Origin: Nocardia sp. XZ_19_385
GTDB lineage: Bacteria; Actinomycetota; Actinomycetes; Mycobacteriales; Mycobacteriaceae
Reading direction: 5' to 3'
Length of the DNA: 64,000 bases
Assembly: GCF_015355755.1 (NCBI RefSeq)
Contig: NZ_JACVEE010000002.1
Span: forward strand, 2,170,001-2,234,000
A program made the position numbers and the translations under genes. Below, one piece after another: positions 43,490 to 51,938 of the stretch. The first letter of the stretch is position 1; each line of letters opens with the position of its first letter. The notes beneath the pieces were generated by a model. It did no database searches, was not told the DNA's origin, and worked only from the letters and a program-made list of their open reading frames with translations.

Positions 43490-43692
43490 CCGTCGACCAC
43501 GGCACCCGAGTCCAGCGCCGGGAGCGGGCACAGTGCCGCCGAGGCGATGCGCTCCAGATTGTGAAGTTGCCGCTCGTGCACCACGATTCGGCGCAGGGCC
43601 TCGTTGACGGTGGCGTTGGTCTCGGCGGTGCCCATGATGGCGGCCGCCGCGGCCAGCAACTTCTGGTCGAGATCGATTCGAACGGTGCGCAA
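43486..43692 (-). CDS. VapB-type antitoxin, orphan
   Basis: A 68-residue protein: RTVRIDLDQKLLAAAAAIMG, then TETNATVNEALRRIVVHERQ, the ribbon-helix-helix-like pattern of VapB antitoxins (DUF2191 type). The TTG start at 43692 is supported by GGAGG 7 nt upstream. No PIN-domain VapC gene follows: the next sequence on this strand is the antisense of the hydrolase gene. Either the toxin has been lost or the protein works as a stand-alone regulator. Confidence 0.72.
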   Translation of the reverse strand: MRTVRIDLDQKLLAAAAAIMGTAETNATVNEALRRIVVHERQLHNLERIASAALCPLPALDSGAVVDG

Positions 43693-43811
43693 GGCGTCCT
43701 CCTTCGTTGTGGCCGGCCGTAGTCGTCCACAGGACTTTCGCCATCTTGCGCCATGACCCCGCTCATATGCGGCAAATCCGGCAGTGAAGGTTGCGAAGAC
43801 AACTTGACCAA

Positions 43812-43831
43812 TTACCCTAGGGGGGTATAGT
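43812..43831 (+). promoter_or_regulatory. CsoR-like copper operator overlapping a leaderless -10 box
   Basis: TTACCCTAGGGGGGTATA (43812-43829) resembles CsoR/RcnR-family sites, with G/C tracts flanked by TA. The -10 box TATAGT (43826-43831) overlaps its right half and leaves 7 nt to the ATG at 43839. Confidence 0.6.
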
Positions 43832-43838
43832 TCCCGGC

Positions 43839-44378
43839 ATGGATCACGAGCACGGGACCCCCGCCGAGCATGTCGAAGACTCCGGACACGCATCTCAGGG
43901 GCACGCCGTGCACGACCATGCCGCGCACACTACGCAGCACGGATCAGCGAGCTGGCAAATGGCCGCGCAGGCGACTTTGCACTGTCTCACCGGCTGCGCC
44001 ATCGGCGAGGTACTCGGCATGGTGATCGGTACCGCGTTGAATTGGAACAACACCGCCACCATGGCGCTGGCGATCGTGCTGGCCTTCGTCTTCGGGTACG
44101 CCCTGACCATGCGCGGGGTCATGAAGGCCGGGGTCGCCTTCGGTGCGGCGCTGTCGATCGCGCTGGCCGCGGACACCGTTTCGATCACCGTCATGGAGAT
44201 CGTCGACAACGCGATGCTGCTGCTGATTCCCGGCGCGATGCACGCCGGCCTCGGCGACCTGCTCTTCTGGGGCGCCCTCGCGGTGGCCTTCGCGGTCGCG
44301 TTCGTCATCACCACGCCGGTCAACAAATGGTTGATCGGCCGCGGCAAGGGACATGCGGTGGTGCACGCCTACCACTGA
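43839..44378 (+). CDS. DUF4396 family membrane protein with His-rich N-terminus
   Basis: A 179-residue protein. Residues 1-35 hold about ten His residues (MDHEHGTPAEH, GHAVHDHAAHTTQH), suited to metal binding. Four hydrophobic helices follow, with conserved ATLHCLTGCAIGEVLGMVIG (Cys pair) and MHAGLGDLLFWG typical of DUF4396. With a CsoR-like operator upstream, a role in copper handling is likely but inferred. The start is fixed by the -10 box 7 nt upstream. Confidence 0.82.
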   Translation: MDHEHGTPAEHVEDSGHASQGHAVHDHAAHTTQHGSASWQMAAQATLHCLTGCAIGEVLGMVIGTALNWNNTATMALAIVLAFVFGYALTMRGVMKAGVAFGAALSIALAADTVSITVMEIVDNAMLLLIPGAMHAGLGDLLFWGALAVAFAVAFVITTPVNKWLIGRGKGHAVVHAYH

Positions 44379-44464
44379 CCAGTGCGACCCGCGTTTCCTA
44401 GGCAGATTGCGCACCTGGACGGGCTTTCGTTGTCGCGGCGGTCGGGCGGTGCTTGCCTTGAGGC

Positions 44465-45370
44465 ATGTTCACCGAAGCTCAGCTGTACTCCCCCGTAACC
44501 CGCAGCGGCGACGGCGATGTGACGGTGCACCTCAGCGACGAGCACCCCGGTGTCGGCGATCCCGACTACCGCACCCGTCGCAACGCCATCGCCGCGCTGG
44601 CGCTCGAGTACGCACCCGGACAGCCGCTGCCCCGCATCGCCTACACCGAGGAAGAACAACAGGTGTGGCGAACGGTTTCCTACGAGCTCGCGCGCAAGCA
44701 CGAGACCTTCGCCTGCCGGGAGGTGCTCGACGCCGCCGCCCGGCTCGGCCTGCCCGGCGATCGCATCCCGCAACTGGACGAAGTCTCCGAGAAACTGTTC
44801 CCGCTCAGCGGTTTCCGCTACGTACCAGCCGCCGGCCTGGTGCCGCTGCGCGAGTTCTTCGGCTCCTTCGCCGACCGAATCTTCCACTCCACCCAGTACA
44901 TCCGTCACCACTCCGCCCCGCTCTACACTCCCGAGCCCGACGCCATCCACGAAATCATCGGCCACGCCAACCAGATCGCCAGCCCCCGCTTCGCCGCCAT
45001 CTACCAAACCGTCGGCGAAGCCGTGAACCGCCTGACCACCGACAAGGCCCTGAAATTCCTCGCCGACGTCTTCTGGTTCTCCATGGAATTCGGCGTAGTC
45101 CGCGAACGCGACGAAATCCGTTGCTACGGCGCCGGTCTCCTCTCCTCCTTCGGCGAGATCACCGAATTCCGCGACGCCGACCTCCGCCCCCTGGACGTGA
45201 TCGAAATGGGCACCGCCACCTACGACATCACCCACTACCAGCCGATTCTGTATTGCGCGGAATCGATCTCGGAGATCGAGGACGTCGTCGGCGCGTTCTT
45301 CGCCACCATGGACGACGACACCCCCGAGCGCGCCGCCCACTCCCGCTCGAAAGTTGCAGGGGCACAGTAA
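44465..45370 (+). CDS. phhA: Phenylalanine 4-monooxygenase
   Basis: Pterin-dependent aromatic amino acid hydroxylase of 301 residues converting phenylalanine to tyrosine. The iron ligands are His162 and His167 (PDAIHEIIGH) and Glu208 (FSMEFG). No ACT regulatory domain precedes the catalytic domain, as in most bacterial enzymes. Other conserved parts are FRYVPAAGLVPLREFFGS and IRHHSAPLYTPEPD. TTGAGG lies 6 nt before the ATG. Pterin recycling genes (phhB) are not adjacent. Confidence 0.94.
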   Translation: MFTEAQLYSPVTRSGDGDVTVHLSDEHPGVGDPDYRTRRNAIAALALEYAPGQPLPRIAYTEEEQQVWRTVSYELARKHETFACREVLDAAARLGLPGDRIPQLDEVSEKLFPLSGFRYVPAAGLVPLREFFGSFADRIFHSTQYIRHHSAPLYTPEPDAIHEIIGHANQIASPRFAAIYQTVGEAVNRLTTDKALKFLADVFWFSMEFGVVRERDEIRCYGAGLLSSFGEITEFRDADLRPLDVIEMGTATYDITHYQPILYCAESISEIEDVVGAFFATMDDDTPERAAHSRSKVAGAQ

Positions 45371-45417
45371 AACTGAAACACTGACTCGATCGTCCTACGA
45401 CCCTGGCCGCAGGTCCG

Positions 45418-45423
45418 TATGCT
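45418..45423 (+). promoter_or_regulatory. -10 box of a probable leaderless promoter (hypothetical membrane gene)
   Basis: TATGCT matches TANNNT and ends 6 nt before the ATG at 45430. Confidence 0.5.
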
Positions 45424-45429
45424 CTCGCT

Positions 45430-46341
45430 ATGGCGGAGGTAATCAAACACCTCGCGGACCTGTGGGGGCGCGCCGGGGGATGGTTCGAAGATGTGAGCCC
45501 GTCAGGGATCCCGTGGCCGGTGTCATTCGCCGTCGTCTTTCCGATTGTCGCCGGAGTATTGGCAACAGCGGTGTGGTGGTCGCGCGGCACCGTATGGCCG
45601 GTGATTTGTGAGTATCCCCTGACGACCACCGGTCACCCATGCCGGAACCGGGTCCTGGGCGAGTGGAAGCGTTGCCATCACCATAGGCCCGCTCGGCGTC
45701 GCAACGGTAGGCGAGTCCAGAAGCTGAATCGATGGCAGACCCGGCGTGGCGGCCGGACTGTCGAACGAGACGATCTCCGCGGCCGGGGGTTTCTGCGGAA
45801 CCGCTCGCACGTCCGAGGCCTGCTGTACTACCGAGGTTTCGCGCGACCACCGTGGAATGTCGCTGCCTTCGGATGGACATGGCTGAGTGAGCGCAGGGAC
45901 GATCTGGTCAAGCTGGTCGCATTGTTACGAGCTGAAGGGGCGTTCAATCTGCGAGCGTTGTTCACGGGAGCGGCGTCCTCGTCTGCACGCTTGGGTGTCG
46001 CGGATCGGCTGACTCGAGTGATCTGGGCTACCCGGCTGACACTGCTGTTCGCCGTGGGAGGGCTTGTGCTGGTCGGGGTGGTGGTGTGGCGCAATCTCGG
46101 CCCTGGTCATTGGGTCAACTACATCGCCACCTTCACCTTCGTTGCCGGCTATGCCGTTGCGCGGACCGGTATCTGGGCGGAGGCGGCCGGCGATGCGGAG
46201 CCGGACAACCCTTCCGATTGGCGCGACAGCTGGCTGTGGGGTGCGGCGGAACGAACGGTGAACTGGTTCGGGAGCTTCATGATCATTTCGGTTCTTGGTG
46301 CCAAACTGGTGGATCACATCGAGAACTTCCCGCGGACCTAG
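45430..46341 (+). CDS. Hypothetical membrane protein with Cys/His cluster
   Basis: A 303-residue protein of unknown family. A transmembrane helix (about 31-50) is followed by a Cys60-(10)-Cys71-(10)-Cys82-His-His-His cluster, with the GHPCRNRV...RCHHH pattern that in other actinobacterial proteins looks like a small zinc-binding knuckle. A basic region (86-130) follows, then three helices (about 205-230, 240-262, 280-297). Codon choice is less GC-extreme than its neighbours. A leaderless start is likely. It is convergent with sdhB. Confidence 0.65.
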   Translation: MAEVIKHLADLWGRAGGWFEDVSPSGIPWPVSFAVVFPIVAGVLATAVWWSRGTVWPVICEYPLTTTGHPCRNRVLGEWKRCHHHRPARRRNGRRVQKLNRWQTRRGGRTVERDDLRGRGFLRNRSHVRGLLYYRGFARPPWNVAAFGWTWLSERRDDLVKLVALLRAEGAFNLRALFTGAASSSARLGVADRLTRVIWATRLTLLFAVGGLVLVGVVVWRNLGPGHWVNYIATFTFVAGYAVARTGIWAEAAGDAEPDNPSDWRDSWLWGAAERTVNWFGSFMIISVLGAKLVDHIENFPRT

Positions 46342-46360
46342 ACGGCGGTCGGGAACGACA

Positions 46361-46395
46361 AAGGCCGCCCTGCTTCCGGAGAAGCGGGCGGCCTT
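46361..46395. terminator. Bidirectional terminator before sdhB
   Basis: AAGGCCGCCC (46361-46370) pairs with GGGCGGCCTT (46386-46395), with an inner CTTC/GAAG pairing and a CGCTTTT tail. It separates the hypothetical gene from sdhB. Confidence 0.8.
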
Positions 46396-46408
46396 CGCTT
46401 TTGGAGAT

Positions 46409-47182
46409 TTAGCGCGTGAAGAGCAGGGCACGCTTGACTTCCTGGATGGCCTTGGTGACCTCGATGCCGCGGGGGCAGGCGTCGGTGCAGTTGAAGGTGG
46501 TGCGGCAGCGCCATACGCCTTCGACGTCGTTGAGGATGTCGAGGCGTTCGCGGGCGCCTTCGTCGCGGCTGTCGAAGATGAAGCGGTGGGCGTTCACGAT
46601 CGCGGCCGGGCCGAAGTAGCTGCCGTCGCTCCAGTACACGGGGCAGGAGGTGGTGCAGCAGGCGCACAGGATGCACTTGGTGGTGTCGTCGAACCGGGCG
46701 CGGTCGGCCTGGCTCTGGATGCGCTCGCGGGTGGGCTCGTTACCCGAGGTCATCAGGTAGGGCTTCACCGCGCGGAACGCGTCGAAGAACGGCTCCATGT
46801 TCACCACGAGGTCCTTCTCCACGGGCAGGCCGCGGATCGGCTCGACGGAGATGGTGAGCGGCTTGCCGTTCTTGGGCAGCATGTCCTTCATCAGGACCTT
46901 GCAGGCCAGCCGGTTCACACCGTTGATCCGCATGGCGTCCGAACCACACACGCCGTGGGCACAGGAGCGGCGGAAGGTGAGCGTGCCGTCCAGGTAGGAC
47001 TTGATGTAGATCAGCACGTTCAGGAAACGGTCGGTCGACAGCACCGGCACCTGGAAGGACTCCCAGTGCGCGCCCTTGTCGTCCTCCGGGTTGAACCGGG
47101 CCACCTTGACGGTGACCATGACCGAGCCCTCGGGGACCGGAGCGGGCTTCTGCGTATCCGCCTTGTCGAGTGTGGCAGTCAT
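46409..47182 (-). CDS. sdhB: Succinate dehydrogenase iron-sulfur subunit
   Basis: Electron-transfer subunit of complex II, 257 residues. The 2Fe-2S region reads RSCAHGVCGSDAMRING; the 4Fe-4S and 3Fe-4S region is CILCACCTTSCPVYW and later NCTDACPRGIEV. It passes electrons from the SdhA FAD to the quinone site. Its ATG overlaps the sdhA stop (TGATG). Last gene of the sdhCDAB operon; a terminator follows. Confidence 0.97.
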   Translation of the reverse strand: MTATLDKADTQKPAPVPEGSVMVTVKVARFNPEDDKGAHWESFQVPVLSTDRFLNVLIYIKSYLDGTLTFRRSCAHGVCGSDAMRINGVNRLACKVLMKDMLPKNGKPLTISVEPIRGLPVEKDLVVNMEPFFDAFRAVKPYLMTSGNEPTRERIQSQADRARFDDTTKCILCACCTTSCPVYWSDGSYFGPAAIVNAHRFIFDSRDEGARERLDILNDVEGVWRCRTTFNCTDACPRGIEVTKAIQEVKRALLFTR

Positions 47183-48948
47183 CAGTACTTACGCTCCATC
47201 GGCTCGTAACGGGTCTGCACCACCGGCTTGTAATCCAGGCGGATATCGGAGATCAGATCCGGACCGGTCTTGTACGCCATGGTGTGGCGCATGTAGTTGG
47301 TGTCGTCGCGGTCCGGGTAGTCCTCGCGGGCGTGGCCGCCGCGCGATTCCTTGCGGTTGAGCGCGCCGACCACGGTGACCTCGGCCAGCTCCAGCAGGAA
47401 GCCCAGCTCCACGGCCTCGAGCAGGTCGCTGTTGTAGCGCTTGCCCTTGTCCTGCACCGTGATCCGCGTGTACCGCTCCTTGAGCGCGTGGATATCGGTC
47501 AGCGCCTGCTTGAGGGTGTCCTCGGTGCGGAACACGGCGGCGTTCATATCCATCGTGTACTGCAGTTCGGTGCGAATATCGGCGACCCGCTCGTTGCCGT
47601 GATCGGACAGGATCAGCGCCAGCCAGTCCTGCACCATCGCCGCCGGGTTCTCCGGCATCTCGACGAACTCGGTGCGCAGCGCGTACTCGGCGGCGGCGAT
47701 ACCCGCGCGCCGGCCGAACACGTTGATGTCGAGCAGCGAGTTGGTGCCGAGACGATTCGAGCCGTGCACCGAGACACAGGCGCATTCGCCGGCGGCGTAC
47801 AGGCCGGGCACCACGTCGGTGTTGTTGCGCAGCACCTCGCCGCGGATGCGGGTCGGGATGCCGCCCATCACGTAGTGGCAGGTCGGCATGACCGGCACCA
47901 GCTCGTGCACCGGGTCCACACCCAGGTAGGTGCGGGCGAACTCGGTGATGTCGGGCAGCTTCTCCTCCAGCACGTCCTCGCCGAGGTGGGTCACGTCGAT
48001 GTAGACGTAATCCTTGTTCGGTCCGGCGCCACGGCCTTCGAGCACCTCGAGCACCATCGAGCGGGCGACGATGTCACGCGGCGCGAGGTCCTTGATGGTG
48101 GGGGCGTAGCGCTCCATGAAGCGCTCACCGGAGGCGTTGCGCAGGATGCCGCCCTCGCCGCGGACAGCCTCGGAGATGAGGATGCCCAGACCCGCGAGGC
48201 CGGTCGGATGGAACTGGTGGAACTCCATGTCCTCCAAGGGCAGACCCTTGCGGAAGACGATGGCCATGCCGTCACCGGTGAGGGTGTGGGCATTGGAAGT
48301 GGTCTTGTACATGCGACCCGAACCGCCGGTGGCGAACACGATCGACTTCGCGTGGAAGACGTGGATGTCGCCGGTGGCCAGCTCGTAGGCGACCACACCG
48401 GTGGCCACGGGGCCGCGGTCGGAGTCGGTCATGACCAGGTCGAGCACGTAGAACTCGTTGAAGAACTCCACGTCGTGCTTGACGCAGTTCTGGTACAGCG
48501 TCTGCAGAATCATGTGGCCGGTGCGGTCGGCGGCGTAACACGCGCGGCGGACCGGCGCCTTACCGTGATCGCGGGTGTGGCCACCGAAACGACGCTGGTC
48601 GATCTTGCCTTCGGGGGTCCGGTTGAACGGCAGACCCATCTTCTCCAGGTCCATCACCGCGTCGATGGCCTCCTTGGCCATGATCTCCGCGGCATCCTGG
48701 TCGACGAGGTAATCGCCACCCTTGACGGTGTCGAAGGTGTGCCATTCCCAGTTGTCTTCTTCGACGTTCGCCAGCGCGGCGCACATGCCGCCCTGGGCCG
48801 CGCCGGTGTGGCTGCGGGTCGGGTACAGCTTGGTCAGAACAGCCGTCCGGGCACGCGGGCCTGCTTCGATCGCCGCGCGCATGCCGGCGCCACCGGCACC
48901 GACGATCACGACGTCGTAGCGATGCTCCTGAATGCGGGAATCACTCAT
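47182..48948 (-). CDS. sdhA: Succinate dehydrogenase flavoprotein subunit
   Basis: Catalytic FAD subunit of complex II, 588 residues, oxidising succinate to fumarate. FAD-binding VVIVGAGGAGMRAA begins at about residue 14; SHTGAAQGGMCAAL carries the FAD-linked His; the active-site region has FHPTG and RGEGGILRN; the CHYVMGGIPT segment is also present. The ATG at 48948 is chosen; the frame remains open upstream through sdhD. The start lies 17 nt after the sdhD stop. Confidence 0.97.
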   Translation of the reverse strand: MSDSRIQEHRYDVVIVGAGGAGMRAAIEAGPRARTAVLTKLYPTRSHTGAAQGGMCAALANVEEDNWEWHTFDTVKGGDYLVDQDAAEIMAKEAIDAVMDLEKMGLPFNRTPEGKIDQRRFGGHTRDHGKAPVRRACYAADRTGHMILQTLYQNCVKHDVEFFNEFYVLDLVMTDSDRGPVATGVVAYELATGDIHVFHAKSIVFATGGSGRMYKTTSNAHTLTGDGMAIVFRKGLPLEDMEFHQFHPTGLAGLGILISEAVRGEGGILRNASGERFMERYAPTIKDLAPRDIVARSMVLEVLEGRGAGPNKDYVYIDVTHLGEDVLEEKLPDITEFARTYLGVDPVHELVPVMPTCHYVMGGIPTRIRGEVLRNNTDVVPGLYAAGECACVSVHGSNRLGTNSLLDINVFGRRAGIAAAEYALRTEFVEMPENPAAMVQDWLALILSDHGNERVADIRTELQYTMDMNAAVFRTEDTLKQALTDIHALKERYTRITVQDKGKRYNSDLLEAVELGFLLELAEVTVVGALNRKESRGGHAREDYPDRDDTNYMRHTMAYKTGPDLISDIRLDYKPVVQTRYEPMERKY

Positions 48949-48965
48949 TGCGAGTTCGCCTGTTC

Positions 48966-49397
48966 CTAACTGATGTTGGGGTCGAAGGTGAAGATGACAT
49001 AGGTGCCGACACCCATGACCAGGATCATGGAGACAGCCAGCGCGGCCTTCAGCCAGAAGCGGGTGGAGTCTTTGCGCGAGTAATCGTCGATGACGGTGCG
49101 CAGGCCGTTGCCGCCGTGCAGCTGGGCCAGCCACAGCATGGTGAGGTCCCAGATCTGCCAGAACGGGGAGGACCAGCGGCCCGCCACGAAGGCGAAGTTC
49201 AGGCGCTTCACGCCGCCGTCGAGCAGCAGCATGATCGTCATGTGGCCGAGCACGAGGAAGATCAGCAGCACACCGGAGAAGCGCATGAACAGCCACGCGT
49301 ACTTCTCGAAGTTGTTGTTGGAGCGGGCGCGCGGCGAGCGCGGCAGGTCCAGGCTCGCGGGGCGGTCGTAGGACTTCCCGATAACAGGTGCCGACAT
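48966..49397 (-). CDS. sdhD: Succinate dehydrogenase membrane anchor subunit
   Basis: A 143-residue hydrophobic anchor of complex II with three helices (about 35-58, 75-97 and 118-140). It contains FEKYAWLFMRFSGVLLIFLVLGHM, where the His is the likely haem ligand, and a quinone-side segment with AQLHGGNGLRTVIDDY. It sits between sdhC (1-nt gap) and sdhA, the normal sdhCDAB order. Confidence 0.92.
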   Translation of the reverse strand: MSAPVIGKSYDRPASLDLPRSPRARSNNNFEKYAWLFMRFSGVLLIFLVLGHMTIMLLLDGGVKRLNFAFVAGRWSSPFWQIWDLTMLWLAQLHGGNGLRTVIDDYSRKDSTRFWLKAALAVSMILVMGVGTYVIFTFDPNIS

Positions 49398-49398
49398 A

Positions 49399-49800
49399 TC
49401 AGTGCTCCGTGAACAGGTAGAAGAACATGCGGCCGATAGCGGGGATGGCCAGCAGGGCCACCAGCGTGAGGATGACCCAGAGCATCACCGTCTGGTACTT
49501 CGGGCCCTTGGACCAGAAGTCGACCAGGATGACGCGAACGCCGTTGAGGGCGTGGAACAGCACGCAGACCACGAGGCCCATCTCCATCAGGGCGACGATG
49601 GGGGTCTTGTAGGTCTCGATGGCCTGGTCGTAGGTATCGGGGCTGACCCGGACCAGTGCGGTGTCCAAGACGTGCACGAAGAGGAAGAAGAAGATGGTGA
49701 CACCGGTGATCCGGTGCAGCGCCCAGGACCACATACCCGGGTCGCCTCGATACAGCGTGAACTTCCGCTTCGGCGGGGCCGGAGCTTCTATCGTGGTCAT
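49399..49800 (-). CDS. sdhC: Succinate dehydrogenase cytochrome b556 subunit
   Basis: A 133-residue membrane anchor of complex II. The conserved segment WSWALHRITGVTIFFFLFVHVLD begins helix 1, and CVLFHALNGVRVILVDF provides another conserved His for haem b. The ATG at 49800 is preferred because GGAGGC lies 10 nt upstream; a TTG six codons earlier overlaps that RBS. First gene of the operon; 292 bp separate it from cdd. Confidence 0.94.
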   Translation of the reverse strand: MTTIEAPAPPKRKFTLYRGDPGMWSWALHRITGVTIFFFLFVHVLDTALVRVSPDTYDQAIETYKTPIVALMEMGLVVCVLFHALNGVRVILVDFWSKGPKYQTVMLWVILTLVALLAIPAIGRMFFYLFTEH

Positions 49801-50092
49801 AGAGTGCGGTGCCTCCAACGTCGTTGATGGACCCGGTAACAGGCCCTGTTTCCGACTGCGGGAGGGGGCTAATGCCCAGGTGGGCGCGCTTTGTTCCTGA
49901 AGCGCTGGCCCGCCGCCGGGAACCTGAACCGATCTGTTGTGGACTCTAATCCCCTACTAATGCCGGAACTAATTCGGCGTGCCGTGCGTTGCGCTACATT
50001 GAGGCGACTTAGGTTTACCTCATTCAATGCGTAAAGGGGTGCGCCGCAGCCCTCTCGCGGCCGCGCCCGGCTCGGCGAACGGAGGGTTTCCG

Positions 50093-50494
50093 ATGCCGGA
50101 AATCGACTGGAATGTCCTGCGTGACAACGCAATTCAAGTCATGCGAAATGCCTATGCGCCGTACTCGCGGTTTCCGGTCGGGGCCGCAGCTCTCAGCTCC
50201 GATGGTCGAATTGTGAGCGGGTGCAATGTGGAGAATGTCTCATACGGATTGGGCCTCTGCGCCGAATGTGTACTCATCGGTAACCTCCATTCCGGCGGTG
50301 GGGGACGCCTACTCGCGGTCTCCGTCACCGATTCCCGCGGCGAAATCCTGATGCCCTGCGGCCGCTGCCGTCAGCTGCTCTACGAACACGGCGGACCCGA
50401 CCTTCTGGTCGACCACAGAGCCGGGGCCAAGCCGCTGCGCGAGCTACTGCCCGACGCCTTCGGCCCAGACGACCTGGACGCCGGGCAGCTCTAG
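50093..50494 (+). CDS. cdd: Cytidine deaminase
   Basis: Zinc enzyme of 133 residues, the short tetrameric form, converting cytidine and deoxycytidine to uridine forms. Substrate motif NVENVSYG; zinc and proton shuttle site Cys56-Ala-Glu58 and Pro-Cys89-Gly-Arg-Cys92. The ATG at 50093 has GGAGGG 8 nt upstream. It starts a co-oriented salvage group with deoA and add. The 292-bp region before it shares promoters with sdhC. Confidence 0.95.
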   Translation: MPEIDWNVLRDNAIQVMRNAYAPYSRFPVGAAALSSDGRIVSGCNVENVSYGLGLCAECVLIGNLHSGGGGRLLAVSVTDSRGEILMPCGRCRQLLYEHGGPDLLVDHRAGAKPLRELLPDAFGPDDLDAGQL

Positions 50495-50590
50495 GCTCAG
50501 CAGTTCGCTCCGAACGAATGATGCAGCGAGGCTATCGGAGGGCACCGGCAAGGACCAGTGCCCGCGGGTGTCCCGTGCGAGACTGGCCGG

Positions 50591-51880
50591 ATGACGGCGG
50601 TGGATGCGGTTTCGATCATTACGGCCAAGCGGGATGGCGGGGAACTCTCGGATGCCCAAATCGATTGGGTGATCGATCGATTCACCAAAGGCGAAGTCGC
50701 CGACGAGCAGATGAGCGCGTTGGCGATGGCGATCGTGTGGCGGGGGATGACGCGGCGGGAGACGGCGCGGTGGACGGCCGCGATGATCGCCTCCGGCAGC
50801 CGGATGGATTTCACCGATCTGCCGCGGCCGACCGTGGACAAGCATTCGACCGGCGGGGTGGGGGACAAGATCACGTTGCCGTTGGCGCCGCTGGTGGCGG
50901 CGTGCGGGGCCGCGGTGCCGCAGCTGTCCGGGCGGGGGCTCGGGCACACCGGCGGGACGCTGGACAAGCTGGAGTCGATTCCGGGATGGCGGGCCGATGT
51001 CTCGGTCGAGCGGATGCGGGAGATGCTGGCGGACCCGGAGATCGGTGCGGTGGTGTGCGCGGCCGGGGCGGATCTGGCTCCGGCCGACAAGCGGCTGTAC
51101 GCGTTACGGGACGTCACCGGGACAGTCGAGTCCATTCCACTGATCGCCAGTTCGATCATGAGCAAGAAGATCGCCGAAGGCACCGCGGCACTGGTGCTCG
51201 ACGTGAAGGTCGGAACCGGCGCCTTCATGAAGTCCCTGGCGGACGCGCGCGAATTGGCTACGGCCATGGTCGAACTGGGCACTGATTCCGGTGTCCGGAC
51301 CGTGGCGTTGCTGACCTCGATGGATACCCCGCTCGGCCGCACCGCGGGCAACGCGCTCGAGGTCGCCGAATCGGTGGAGGTGCTCGCGGGCGGTGGTCCC
51401 GCCGACATCGTCGAGCTGACCATCGCGCTGGCCCGGGAAATGGTGGCGCTCGCGGGCCTGGATGTCGATCCCGCGGCTGCCCTCGCGGACGGCCGCGCGA
51501 TGGACCACTGGCGTGCGATGGTCAAGGCCCAGGGCGGCGACCCCGATGCGGCGCTGCCCAGGGCGCGGCACACCGAGGTCGTGCGCGCCGATCGTGACGG
51601 CGTGCTCACCCGCCTCGACGCCATGGGCGTCGGCATCGCCGCGTGGCGGCTGGGCGCGGGCCGGGCGCGCCAGGGCGACCCGGTGCAATTCGGCGCGGGC
51701 ATCGAAATGCACGCCAAGCCCGGCGATTCCGTTACCGCGGGCCAACCTCTGCTCACGCTGCACAGCGATACCCCGGAAGCATTCGCGGGCGCGCAGTCCG
51801 CCTTGACGGCCGCGATCGACATCGGCGACCTGGACCAGAAGACCGCGCCGCCGGTACTTCTGGACCGGATCGCCCGATGA
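50591..51880 (+). CDS. deoA: Thymidine phosphorylase
   Basis: Phosphorolyses thymidine to thymine and 2-deoxyribose-1-phosphate; 429 residues, of normal length. Conserved parts: the family signature with KHSTGGVGDKITLPLAPLVAACG, LSGRGLGHTGGTLDKLESIPG, SSIMSKKIAEGTAALVLDVKVG. The start is ATG 50591 (MTAVDAVSIITAKRDGGELS). It lies 96 nt downstream of cdd and upstream of add, forming a nucleoside salvage group. Confidence 0.95.
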   Translation: MTAVDAVSIITAKRDGGELSDAQIDWVIDRFTKGEVADEQMSALAMAIVWRGMTRRETARWTAAMIASGSRMDFTDLPRPTVDKHSTGGVGDKITLPLAPLVAACGAAVPQLSGRGLGHTGGTLDKLESIPGWRADVSVERMREMLADPEIGAVVCAAGADLAPADKRLYALRDVTGTVESIPLIASSIMSKKIAEGTAALVLDVKVGTGAFMKSLADARELATAMVELGTDSGVRTVALLTSMDTPLGRTAGNALEVAESVEVLAGGGPADIVELTIALAREMVALAGLDVDPAAALADGRAMDHWRAMVKAQGGDPDAALPRARHTEVVRADRDGVLTRLDAMGVGIAAWRLGAGRARQGDPVQFGAGIEMHAKPGDSVTAGQPLLTLHSDTPEAFAGAQSALTAAIDIGDLDQKTAPPVLLDRIAR

Positions 51881-51938
51881 TGTGATCACCCACACGAACC
51901 GGGGTGCCGGAAGGGGCGGCGAGCGCTAGCGTGTGTAC

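Noticed and set aside
49398..49398. Possible frameshift between sdhC and sdhD
   Set aside because: The 1-nt gap is normal operon packing; both proteins are complete.
50009..50022. TTAGGTTTACCTCA, reminiscent of an IdeR/DtxR iron box between sdhC and cdd
   Set aside because: The two arms are closer than in the 19-bp iron box and the central bases do not fit.
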